Source of the DNA: Actinomadura rifamycini DSM 43936
GTDB taxonomy: Bacteria > Actinomycetota > Actinomycetes > Streptosporangiales > Streptosporangiaceae
Assembly: GCF_000425065.1 (NCBI RefSeq)
Contig: NZ_KE384300.1
Coordinates: 286,559 to 350,558, forward strand
DNA length: 64,000 nt
Direction: 5' to 3'
Below are positions 41,653-49,427 of the stretch, piece after piece. The position numbers and the translations under genes are program-made. A model generated the notes under the pieces. That model was not told where the DNA came from. It was given only the letters and a program-made list of their open reading frames with translations, and made no database searches. Each line of letters begins with the position of its first letter. Positions within the stretch are counted from its first letter, which is position 1.

Positions 41653-42768
41653 CTAGTCGAGGACGGACGACGGCGGGATCCACGGCAGCCCGTGGGCCTC
41701 GCCGACGTGGTCGTAGACGATCTCGCCCGCGTGCGTGCTGAGGCCGCGCGCCAGCGCCGCGTCGGCGCGCAGCGCGCCGCGCCAGCCGCGCTCGGCGATC
41801 GCGACGGCGTACGGGAGCGTCACGCCGGTGAGGGCGTAGGTCGAGGTGTTGGGCACCGACCCCGGCATGTTCGCCACGCAGTAGAACGTCGAGTCGTGCA
41901 CCCGGTAGGCCGGGGCGTCGTGGGTGGTGGGGCGCGAGTCGGCGAAGCAGCCGCCCTGGTCGATCGCGATGTCGACGAGCGCCGACCCCGTCTTCATCCC
42001 GGCGACGAGCTCGTTCGAGACCAGCGTCGGCGCCTTCGCGCCGGGGATCAGCACCGCGCCGATCACCAGGTCGGCGGCGCGGACCTGCTGCTCGACGGCG
42101 AGGGCGTTCGACACCAGGGTCCGCACCCGGCCCCGGTAGACCGCGTCGATGCGGCGGAGCCGGTCCACGTCGACGTCGAGGACGGTGACGTCCGCGCCCA
42201 TGCCCGCGGCGATCTGCGCGGCGTTCAGCCCGGACACCCCGCCGCCGATCACCACGACCTTCGCGGGCGCCGTGCCGGGCACGCCGCCCGGCAGCACGCC
42301 CCGCCCGCCGTTGGACGCCATCAGGTGGTAGGCGCCGACCTGCGGGGCGAGCCGCCCCGCGACCTCCGACATCGGGGCGAGCAGCGGCAGCGAGCGGTCC
42401 GGGAGCTGGACGGTCTCGTAGGCGATCGCGGTGACGCCCGCGGACAGCAGGGCGTCGGTGCACTCGCGGGACGCGGCCAGGTGCAGGTACGCGAACAGGA
42501 CCTGGCCCTCGCGCATCCGGTGGAACTCGGGCGCGATCGGCTCCTTGACCTTGAGGACGAGGTCGCCCTCGGCCCAGACCTCGTCGGCCGAGTCGAGGAT
42601 CTTGGCCCCCGCGGCGGTGTAGTCCTCGTCGGGGATCGCCGAGCCGAGGCCCGCGCCGCGTTCGACGAACACCTCGTGGCCGTGGCGGGTGAGCTCGTGG
42701 ACCCCCGCCGGGGTGATGGCCACGCGGTACTCGTGGTTCTTGATCTCGCGGGGTACGCCGATCTTCAC
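41653..42768 (-). CDS. ald: Alanine dehydrogenase
   Basis: A 371-residue enzyme from GTG 42768, with AAGGAG six bases upstream. It begins [33 protein letters not shown]. The catalytic Lys is in LVLKVKEP and the His in FAYLHLAA; the NAD fold motif is [24 protein letters not shown] (near residue 168). [18 protein letters not shown] is also diagnostic. Length is normal. It converts L-alanine to pyruvate and ammonia with NAD, and in actinomycetes also supports redox balance under oxygen limitation. Confidence 0.96.
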   Translation of the reverse strand: MKIGVPREIKNHEYRVAITPAGVHELTRHGHEVFVERGAGLGSAIPDEDYTAAGAKILDSADEVWAEGDLVLKVKEPIAPEFHRMREGQVLFAYLHLAASRECTDALLSAGVTAIAYETVQLPDRSLPLLAPMSEVAGRLAPQVGAYHLMASNGGRGVLPGGVPGTAPAKVVVIGGGVSGLNAAQIAAGMGADVTVLDVDVDRLRRIDAVYRGRVRTLVSNALAVEQQVRAADLVIGAVLIPGAKAPTLVSNELVAGMKTGSALVDIAIDQGGCFADSRPTTHDAPAYRVHDSTFYCVANMPGSVPNTSTYALTGVTLPYAVAIAERGWRGALRADAALARGLSTHAGEIVYDHVGEAHGLPWIPPSSVLD

Positions 42769-42946
42769 GGAAGGCTCCTTGTGGGGGCTGACGTCCGTAC
42801 GTTTCAAGCGTCATGCCCGCGGTCCGCGCCCGCCACGCGCAGCGTGGCAGCACATCGGCGCGTTCGGTGACACGGTGTAAACCGGGACGTGCGGGACCGG
42901 CGGCCCCCGCCCGGCCGCCTGCCCGGTCCCCCGTTCGGCCGCCCGG

Positions 42947-44149
42947 TCAGGGGCCCGTCCGGTCGCCCGGGCGGCGCACCGGCGGGAGCCACTCGTCGGC
43001 GATCGCGACCGTCAGCTGCTCCAGCAGCGGCCCGGCCCGGCGGACGCGGCGCTCGGTGTCGGGTTCGAGGTCCTCGAGCGTGTAGACGGCCTGGATGCGG
43101 GCCTTGCGGAGCTGCTCGCCGGTGAGGCCGCGCCGCCCGGCGACCGCGACGACCGGGACGCCCGCCCGCGCCGCCGCCCGCGCGACGCCGACCGGCGCCC
43201 CGCCGCGCAGCGAGCGGGTGTCGAGGACCCCTTCCCCGGTGACGACCAGATGTGCGGCGCGGGCCCGCTCCGCGAAGCCGAAGACGTCGAGCAGCACGCC
43301 GGGACCGGGCGCGATCGTCGCGCCGAGGAAGGCCAGCGCGGCGAACCCGACGCCGCCCCCGGCCCCGGCGCCCGGCAGGTCGCGGACCGTCCGGCGGGTC
43401 GCCGCCTCGGCGAGGTCGGCCCAGCGGCGCAGGCCCGCGTCCAGCGCCAGGACCTCCTCGCGGCCCGCGCCGCCGCGCGTCCCGTGCACGGCCGCCGTGC
43501 CGCCGCGGCCCAGCAGCGGGCCCGCCGGGCCGCAGGCCGCGACCACCTCGACGCCCGACAGGTCGGGCAGGCCGCGCAGGTCGAGGGCGTGCAGCGAGCG
43601 CAGCGCGGCGCCGCCGGGCGGCAGCTCCCGGCCGGCGGAGTCGAGCAGCCGCCCGCCGAGCCCGCGCACCAGCCCGGCGCCGCCGTCGGCGCACGCGGCG
43701 GAGCCGAGCCCCAGCACGATGCGGCGGGCGCCGCGCCGCAGCGCGTGCCCGATCAGCTGGCCCGTCCCGACGCTGGTCGCCGCGAGCGGGCGGGGCCGCC
43801 CGCCGGGGAGCCGCCGCACGCCGGACGCCTCGGCCAGCTCGACCACCGCGACGTCCCCGGCGAGCGCGAGGGACGCGGCGACGGGCCGTCCGACCGGGCC
43901 GCACACCTCCGCCTCGATCCGCCGCCAGCCCGCCGCGACGGCGGCGTCGACGGTGCCGTCGCCGCCGTCGGCCACCGGGAGCTGCACGACCGGGACGTCC
44001 GGCCGCGTCCGGCGCAGCCCGGCGGCCAGGTGCCGCGCCGCCTCCGCCGCCGTGAGGGCGCCGCGGAACCGGTCGGGCGCCAGCAGGACGTGACCGCGCG
44101 GGAACGGTTCGGAGGGTGAGTCCGCGGACACAGGCAGCCACACTTTCAC
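42947..44149 (-). CDS. Glycerate kinase (GlxK type)
   Basis: About 400 residues. Family motifs are HVLLAPDRFRGALTAAEAARHLAAGLRR, PVADGGDGTVDA, ATSVGTGQLIGHALRRGARRIVLGLGSAACADGGAGL and VVTGEGVLDTRS, which place it in the type II kinases making 2- or 3-phosphoglycerate from glycerate. The start is uncertain: GTG codons at 44149, 44143 and 44131 are candidates, and an ATG at 44197 would run across the palindrome at 44156-44172, so I chose the first start after it. Conserved sequence only begins ~20 residues in. Confidence 0.85.
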   Translation of the reverse strand: MKVWLPVSADSPSEPFPRGHVLLAPDRFRGALTAAEAARHLAAGLRRTRPDVPVVQLPVADGGDGTVDAAVAAGWRRIEAEVCGPVGRPVAASLALAGDVAVVELAEASGVRRLPGGRPRPLAATSVGTGQLIGHALRRGARRIVLGLGSAACADGGAGLVRGLGGRLLDSAGRELPPGGAALRSLHALDLRGLPDLSGVEVVAACGPAGPLLGRGGTAAVHGTRGGAGREEVLALDAGLRRWADLAEAATRRTVRDLPGAGAGGGVGFAALAFLGATIAPGPGVLLDVFGFAERARAAHLVVTGEGVLDTRSLRGGAPVGVARAAARAGVPVVAVAGRRGLTGEQLRKARIQAVYTLEDLEPDTERRVRRAGPLLEQLTVAIADEWLPPVRRPGDRTGP

Positions 44150-44155
44150 GCCGGG

Positions 44156-44172
44156 AGGTAAGGTCCTTACCT
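44156..44172. promoter_or_regulatory. Palindrome at the glycerate kinase start
   Basis: AGGTAAGG-T-CCTTACCT is a perfect 8-1-8 inverted repeat, just upstream of the chosen glycerate kinase start. It is likely an operator and argues against the longer gene model. Confidence 0.55.
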
Positions 44173-44257
44173 TCTGCTTACGCGATGTCGGCATCATTTG
44201 ACACCCGGAACGCGCCGCGAGACTTTCAAACGCGCAGAGAGGTACGGCCTTCCGGCG

Positions 44258-45703
44258 TCAGCGGACGCCCAGCCAGGTCTCTATGGGGTGGATTGCGAAG
44301 AACAGCAGGAACAGGACCACCACGGGCCACAGCCACACCGACACCTCGCGCGCCTTGCCCTTGGCGACCTTGATGACCGCGTAGGCGACCATGCCGCCGC
44401 CGATCCCGATGGTGATCGAGAACGTGAACGGCATCAGCACGATCGTCAGGAACGCGGGGATGACGAGTTCGAGGTCGTCCCAGTCGACCTTGGCGACCTG
44501 CATCATCATCAGCGCGCCGACGACCACCAGCGCGGGCGCCGCGGCCTGCGCGGGCACCACCGCGGCGAGCGGGGTCAGGAACAGCGTGACGGCGAACAGC
44601 CCGCCGGTCGCGATGTTGGCCAGGCCCGTCCGGGCGCCCTCGCCGACGCCCGCGGCCGACTCCACGAACACCGTGTTGGCCGACGAGCTGGTCACGCCGC
44701 CGAACGCGGCGGACACGCCGTCCACCGACAGGATGCGGCCGAGCCGCGGGACGTCGCCGCGCTCCGACACCAGCCCGGCCTCGTCGCTGACGCCGAGGAT
44801 CGTCCCCATCGCGTCGAAGAAGCCCGACAGCACCAGCGTGAACAGGACGACCAGCGCGGTGATCACTCCGGCCTCGGCGAACCCGCCGAACACGTCGACC
44901 TGCCCGAACAGCGAGAAGTCCGGCACGGCGAACAGCTCGTCCGGCATGGTCGGGGTGACGACGCCCCAGCCGCCCTCGGCGATCGTCGCGTTCGCCTCGA
45001 TGACCACCGCGACGACCGTCCCGAGCACGATGCTGATCAGGAGGCCGCCGGGCACCCGCCGGACGTACAGGACGATCATCAGCAGCAGCGTCAGGCCGAA
45101 CACCACGGTCGGCCACGTCTCCAGCCGCCCGCCGGTGCCGAGCGCCAGCGGCGGGCTCGTCTCGCTGGAGCTGATGAAGTGCGAGTCGTACAGGCCCACC
45201 AGCGCGATGAACGCGCCGATGCCGACCGCGATCGCGTGCTTGAGCGCCAGCGGGATCGCGTTCATGATCCGCTCGCGGATCCCGGTGAGCGCGAGGATCA
45301 CGATGATCACGCCCTCGATGACCACCAGGCCCATCGCCTGCTCCCAGGTCATCACCGGCGCCGCCTGGAACGCGACGACCGCGTTGATGCCGAGGCCGGC
45401 CGCCAGCGCGAGCGGCGCGTTGCCGACCAGGCCCATCAGCACGGTCGTGACCGCCGCCGACAGCGCGGTCATCGTGGTGAGCTGCGGGATCGACAGCGTC
45501 GCCCCGGTGACGTCCTTCGCCCCGCCGAGGATGATCGGGTTCAGCAGGATGATGTAGGCCATCGCGAAGAACGTGGTGACGCCGCCGCGCAGCTCGCGGG
45601 CGACGCTCGTCCCGCGCCCGGTGAGGTCGAAGAACCGATCCAGCGGCCCGCGCCCGCCCGTGGGCGGTGAATCGTCGGCCTTTGCGGCAGGAGAATCGGA
45701 CAT
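44258..45703 (-). CDS. NCS2/AzgA-type purine (hypoxanthine/guanine) permease
   Basis: A 481-residue permease from ATG 45703, with about 12-14 membrane segments. It follows the AzgA pattern: RGTSVARELRGGVTTFFAMAYIILLNPIIL at the start, GLGINAVVAFQ, then the signature FFDAMGTILGVSDEAG, and SANTVFVESAAGVGEGARTGLANI further on. Purine uptake by proton symport is the usual role. The divergent small PucR-type HTH gene, 177 bases away, is a plausible regulator, as PucR proteins control purine use. Confidence 0.92.
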   Translation of the reverse strand: MSDSPAAKADDSPPTGGRGPLDRFFDLTGRGTSVARELRGGVTTFFAMAYIILLNPIILGGAKDVTGATLSIPQLTTMTALSAAVTTVLMGLVGNAPLALAAGLGINAVVAFQAAPVMTWEQAMGLVVIEGVIIVILALTGIRERIMNAIPLALKHAIAVGIGAFIALVGLYDSHFISSSETSPPLALGTGGRLETWPTVVFGLTLLLMIVLYVRRVPGGLLISIVLGTVVAVVIEANATIAEGGWGVVTPTMPDELFAVPDFSLFGQVDVFGGFAEAGVITALVVLFTLVLSGFFDAMGTILGVSDEAGLVSERGDVPRLGRILSVDGVSAAFGGVTSSSANTVFVESAAGVGEGARTGLANIATGGLFAVTLFLTPLAAVVPAQAAAPALVVVGALMMMQVAKVDWDDLELVIPAFLTIVLMPFTFSITIGIGGGMVAYAVIKVAKGKAREVSVWLWPVVVLFLLFFAIHPIETWLGVR

Positions 45704-45880
45704 GGCGCGGGCTCAGCCTCCAGCGGCGTCATCTCGAAAAGGGCGAGCACAGGGTAGCCGCCCCGGCCCGCGGGCCGGGCGGCGGCACCACCGGAGCGGA
45801 GGCCGCCGCGCCGTGAAGTTCCGGCGGCGCGGAACGGGACTGCGCTGCGTGACGGCTTTGCTGCGCTATAGCCTGCCCTG

Positions 45881-46225
45881 GTGCGAATGCCAGAGTCGAT
45901 GGGCACGGTGAACCCCGACACCTACGCGCTGCTGCTGGCGGAGGTATCCGAGCGGACCCGCTGCTCCTTCCGGGACCGGATGCTCGGCCCCCTCGAGGAG
46001 TACGACAGCGCCCGGCGCGCCGAACTGCTGCACACCCTCGAGGTGTTCCTCGCCTGCTCCGGCTCCTGGAGCCGGACGGCGACGCGGTTGCACGTCCATG
46101 TGAACACGCTTCGGTACCGAATCCGGCGAATCGAGGACCTGACCGGCCGGGACCTCGGCACACTGGAAGATCGAGTCGACTTCTTCCTCGCCCTGCGCGC
46201 GACGCAGCCGGCGAGAACCCTGTAG
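45881..46225 (+). CDS. Stand-alone PucR/CdaR-type HTH protein
   Basis: At most 114 residues (GTG 45881; ATG 45887 and 45899 are also possible). Nearly all of it is the C-terminal helix-turn-helix of PucR proteins: MLGPLEEYDSARRAELLHTLEVFLACSGSWSRTATRLHVHVNTLRYRIRRIEDLTG. The usual sensor part (300-400 residues) is missing and there is no room for it upstream. A TATAGC element about ten bases before the start hints at a leaderless transcript. It is divergent from the purine permease and 14 bases before an XRE-TPR gene. It is either a minimal regulator or a fossil of a larger PucR. Confidence 0.75.
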   Translation: MRMPESMGTVNPDTYALLLAEVSERTRCSFRDRMLGPLEEYDSARRAELLHTLEVFLACSGSWSRTATRLHVHVNTLRYRIRRIEDLTGRDLGTLEDRVDFFLALRATQPARTL

Positions 46226-46239
46226 GCGGTGGTCACACG

Positions 46240-47538
46240 ATGGATCGCGAGACACTCGGGCAGCGCATCCGCGCCCTGCGGATCAGGCAGGGCGTCAGCC
46301 AGGCGCAGCTCGCCTTCCCCGAACTGTCCGACAGCTACATCTCGCTGATCGAGAGCGACAAGCGGGTGCCCGCGCCGAGCGTGGTCGAGCTGCTCGCCGC
46401 GAAGCTGAACTGCTCGGCGACGTACCTGGTCAGCGGGGTCAGCGAGGACGTCGTGGACGAGCTGCGCGTCACCCTCGACTACGCCGAGATCGCGCTGCGC
46501 AACGGCGCTGCGGAGGAGGCCCGCGCCCGGTACGCCGAGGTGCTGGCCAACGCCGACGCCGTCGCGCTGCCGGAGATGCTGCACCAGGCCCGCTGGGGCC
46601 ACGCGCTGGCGCTGGAGGCCGCCGGCGAGCTGGAGGACGCGATCGCCGGGCTCGTCGCGCTCGCCGAGGAGGTCTCCGCCGAGGACGACCTCGACCACTG
46701 GGCCCGCGTGCACGTCGCGCTGAGCCGCTGCCTGCGCGAGCGCGGCGACGCCGGCGCCGGCGTGCAGGCCGCCGAGGGCGCGCTGCGGCACCTCATCGCG
46801 ACCGGCGCCGACGCCACCGACGCCGCCGTGCACCTCGGCGCGGCGCTGCTCGCCGCGTTCGTCGAGCGCGGCGACCTCGTCCGGGCCCGGCAGCTCGCCG
46901 AGCAGCTCGTCGAGCGCGCCGAGCGGATCGGCAGCCCGCGCGCCCGGATGCTCGCCTACGGCGAGGCCGCCTACGTCGCCGAGATCCGCGGCGCCTACGA
47001 GGAGGGCGTGGAGCTCGCCGAGCGGGCGCTGATGCTGGCCGGAGACGGCGAGGACCCCCGCGACCTCGACCGGATCCGGGTCAGCTACGCGGGCCTGCTG
47101 CTGCGCGCCCGCCCGGACCAGGCGGCCCGCGCCCGCGACCTGCTGGTCCGGGTCCGCGGCGACGGCGGCGTCGGCGCCGCCGGGGAGATCGACGTCGCCT
47201 GGTGCCTGACCGAGCTGGCCCGCGCCGAGACCGTCCTCGGCCGTCCGGCGGAGGCGGTGCGGCTCGCCGAGGAGGCCCTGGACCTGCTCGGGGACGCCCC
47301 GCGCCGCGCGGCCGCCGGGGCGCTGACCGTCCTCGGGGAGGCGTGCCTGAAGCTCGGCCGGCGCGAGCGCGCGACCGAGGCGCTCACCCGCGCCGCCACC
47401 TGCCTGGAGCAGATGGAGGCGTCCCGGGAGGCGGCGCAGGCGTGGTTCGACCTCGCGGAGGTGCTCGCCGAGACCGGCCCGGCCGACGAGTCCCGGATGG
47501 CCGCGTACCGCCGCGCCCTGACCTGCGCCGGGGTGTAG
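46240..47538 (+). CDS. XRE-family HTH regulator with TPR-like repeats
   Basis: A 432-residue protein. Residues ~6-65 form the HTH (LGQRIRALRIRQGVSQAQLAFPELSDSYISLIESDKRVP). The remainder is a series of helical hairpins rich in Ala, Glu, Leu and Arg with TPR spacing, for instance ARARYAEVLANADAVALPEMLHQARWGHALALEAAGELEDAIAGL condensed over residues ~95-140. This resembles peptide- or protein-sensing regulators of the NprR/BTAD kind. It starts 14 bases after the small PucR-type gene, so the two are probably co-transcribed. Confidence 0.85.
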   Translation: MDRETLGQRIRALRIRQGVSQAQLAFPELSDSYISLIESDKRVPAPSVVELLAAKLNCSATYLVSGVSEDVVDELRVTLDYAEIALRNGAAEEARARYAEVLANADAVALPEMLHQARWGHALALEAAGELEDAIAGLVALAEEVSAEDDLDHWARVHVALSRCLRERGDAGAGVQAAEGALRHLIATGADATDAAVHLGAALLAAFVERGDLVRARQLAEQLVERAERIGSPRARMLAYGEAAYVAEIRGAYEEGVELAERALMLAGDGEDPRDLDRIRVSYAGLLLRARPDQAARARDLLVRVRGDGGVGAAGEIDVAWCLTELARAETVLGRPAEAVRLAEEALDLLGDAPRRAAAGALTVLGEACLKLGRRERATEALTRAATCLEQMEASREAAQAWFDLAEVLAETGPADESRMAAYRRALTCAGV

Positions 47539-47616
47539 CCGCGGGCGCGGTTTGAACCGTTCCGATCGCCGGGGCGTCGGAGAGGAAGGTTTCCCCGGGT
47601 CGCTGGAGGTTCATCG

Positions 47617-48891
47617 TTGTTCGGTGTGGTTCGCCCGTGCAGGCACGTGCTGTGCGGGTCCCTGTTCAAGGACTGGATGGCGCACCTGTGCGGCCTCTGC
47701 CTGACGCTGCGCGCCCGGCACGGGCAGGCGGCGCGGCTCGTCACGAACTATGACGGGCTGCTCGTCTCCGTCCTCGTGGAGGCGCAGGCGCCGGAGGCGT
47801 CCCCGCGCCGGACGGCCGGTCCGTGCGCGCTGCGCGGCCTGCGCCGCGCCGAGGTCGTCGCGGCCCGCGCGGAGGGCGCCCGGCTCGCCGCGGCGACCTC
47901 GCTGCTGCTCGCGGCGGGCCGCACCCGCGACCACGTCGCCGACGGCGACGGCGCCTACGCGCGGCGGACCGTCGCGGCGGCGGCGGGCCGGCTGGCCGAC
48001 CGGTGGGACGCCGCGGGCGGCCGCACCGGCGCGGGCATCGGCTTCGACGCGTCCGTCCTGCGGGACGCCGTCGCGCGGCAGCCGCTGCTGGAGGCCGAGT
48101 CCGGACTCGGGCTGCTCGACGTCACCGAGCCGACCGAGACCGCCGTCGCGGCCGTGTTCGCGCACACGGCCGTCCTCGCGGGGCGGGAGGGCAACGCCGA
48201 GTCCCTCGCGGAGGCGGGCCGCTTCTTCGGCCGCCTCGCGCACCTGATCGACGCCGTCGAGGACGTCGGCGACGACCTCGCGTCCGGCGCGTACAACCCC
48301 CTCGTCGCCACCGGCACCGGCCCCGCCGAGGCGCGGCGCCTCGCCGACGACGCCCTGCACGGGCTGCGGCTGGCGCTCGCCGAGCTCGAACTGGAGCGGC
48401 CCGCCCTGGTGAACGCGCTGCTGAACCGCGAGGTCGGCCGCTCCGTCGACCGCGTCTTCGCCGCCTACCCGCCCGCGCCGGGCGGCCCGCCGCCGCACGG
48501 CGGCCCCTACCCGCCGCACCCGCCGCATCAGGGGCACCCGCAGCAGCCCTACGGGCAGCCGGGCCACCCGCCCTACGCCGGCGGCGGTGCCGGTCACGGC
48601 GGCGGCCACGGGAACGGCGGCTACGGCGGCGGTGGTGGTGGCGGCGGCTGGGGCGGCGGCCACGGGGGCGGGCCGCGCCGCAAGCGCCCGCCGCTGCCGA
48701 TCCCGTGCTTCACCGGCTCGCTGGTGTGCGCGACGTGCGGCATCTGGCAGCCCGAGTGGAGCAAGTACCACGGGAAGCGGTTCGACGACCGGTTCTGGGT
48801 GACCCGCCACTGCGACGACGGCAACACCTGCGGCGACGTCTGCGCCGACTGCCGGTGCTGCAAGTGCGACTGCTGCTGCCCCTGCGACTGA
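47617..48891 (+). CDS. DUF5685 protein with Gly/His/Pro linker and Cys-rich C-terminus
   Basis: A 424-residue protein starting at TTG 47617, supported by GGAGG with seven bases of spacing and by the conserved N-terminus FGVVRPCRHVLCGSLFKDWMAHLCGLCLTLR (four Cys). The middle is helical and has LIDAVEDVGDDLASGAYNPL, a family-typical acidic stretch. Residues ~290-350 are Pro, Gly and His repeats. The last ~62 residues carry 14 cysteines, ending CRCCKCDCCCPCD. The Cys clusters at both ends suggest metal binding. Its function is unknown; the tail is longer and richer in Cys than I would expect for the family. Confidence 0.82.
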   Translation: MFGVVRPCRHVLCGSLFKDWMAHLCGLCLTLRARHGQAARLVTNYDGLLVSVLVEAQAPEASPRRTAGPCALRGLRRAEVVAARAEGARLAAATSLLLAAGRTRDHVADGDGAYARRTVAAAAGRLADRWDAAGGRTGAGIGFDASVLRDAVARQPLLEAESGLGLLDVTEPTETAVAAVFAHTAVLAGREGNAESLAEAGRFFGRLAHLIDAVEDVGDDLASGAYNPLVATGTGPAEARRLADDALHGLRLALAELELERPALVNALLNREVGRSVDRVFAAYPPAPGGPPPHGGPYPPHPPHQGHPQQPYGQPGHPPYAGGGAGHGGGHGNGGYGGGGGGGGWGGGHGGGPRRKRPPLPIPCFTGSLVCATCGIWQPEWSKYHGKRFDDRFWVTRHCDDGNTCGDVCADCRCCKCDCCCPCD

Positions 48892-48895
48892 GCCG

Positions 48896-48920
48896 GCCCC
48901 GGCGAGTGGGCGGCCGGGGC
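48896..48920 (+). terminator. Hairpin after the DUF5685 gene
   Basis: GCCCCGGC and GCCGGGGC pair perfectly around a nine-base loop five bases after the stop. There is no T tract. Confidence 0.5.
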
Positions 48921-49004
48921 GCCGAGCGGGGCCAGTAAGGGCAGCGGCGGACCGTAAGTAGGGTAGACGGAGCCCTGTCGCTCTCCTGGAGATCCCGGCA
49001 CCCC

Positions 49005-49427
49005 ATGAAGCTCCGCAATCCCCGCACGCCCCGGCGCCGCCGCACGGCGGCGGCCCGGATCGGCCTGGTCGCGGCCGTCGCCGCCGCCCTCGGCGTCCTC
49101 GCCGCCGGTCCCGCCCTCGCCCACACCCGCCCGGTGGACGGCACCCCCGGCGGGGGCGCGTCGGCGGCCGCCGCCACCGCGGCCACGACCATCGGAGGCG
49201 GGGCCGGGGCCGGGGCCGCCGTCACTCGGAGCATGGGCCCGCCCGAGGCGGTCGTGCCGGCACGGGCGGAGCCCGCCGCCGCGGAGAAGGACTCCGGATC
49301 GTCCGGCGTGGTCGTCGCGGTGATCATCGGTGTCGGCGTGCTGATCGGCGTCGGCATCGGCCTCGCGATCGTGTCCCGCGCGGCGCGCGGGCACACCCGC
49401 GGGCAGGGGAAGGGCGGCCCGCGATGA
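49005..49427 (+). CDS. Small secreted, membrane-anchored protein upstream of copD-ctaG
   Basis: A 140-residue protein with a signal peptide (basic RRRRTAAAR then GLVAAVAAALGVLAAGPALA, cleavage expected after ALA), a Gly/Ala-rich extracellular part, and a C-terminal membrane helix (VVVAVIIGVGVLIGVGIGLAIV) with a basic tail. It resembles the short exported partner often found before CopD-CtaG proteins. No metal-binding motif stands out except a few His and Met. The start at ATG 49005 is 113 bases after the previous gene; its stop overlaps the next start by four bases. Confidence 0.7.
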   Translation: MKLRNPRTPRRRRTAAARIGLVAAVAAALGVLAAGPALAHTRPVDGTPGGGASAAAATAATTIGGGAGAGAAVTRSMGPPEAVVPARAEPAAAEKDSGSSGVVVAVIIGVGVLIGVGIGLAIVSRAARGHTRGQGKGGPR

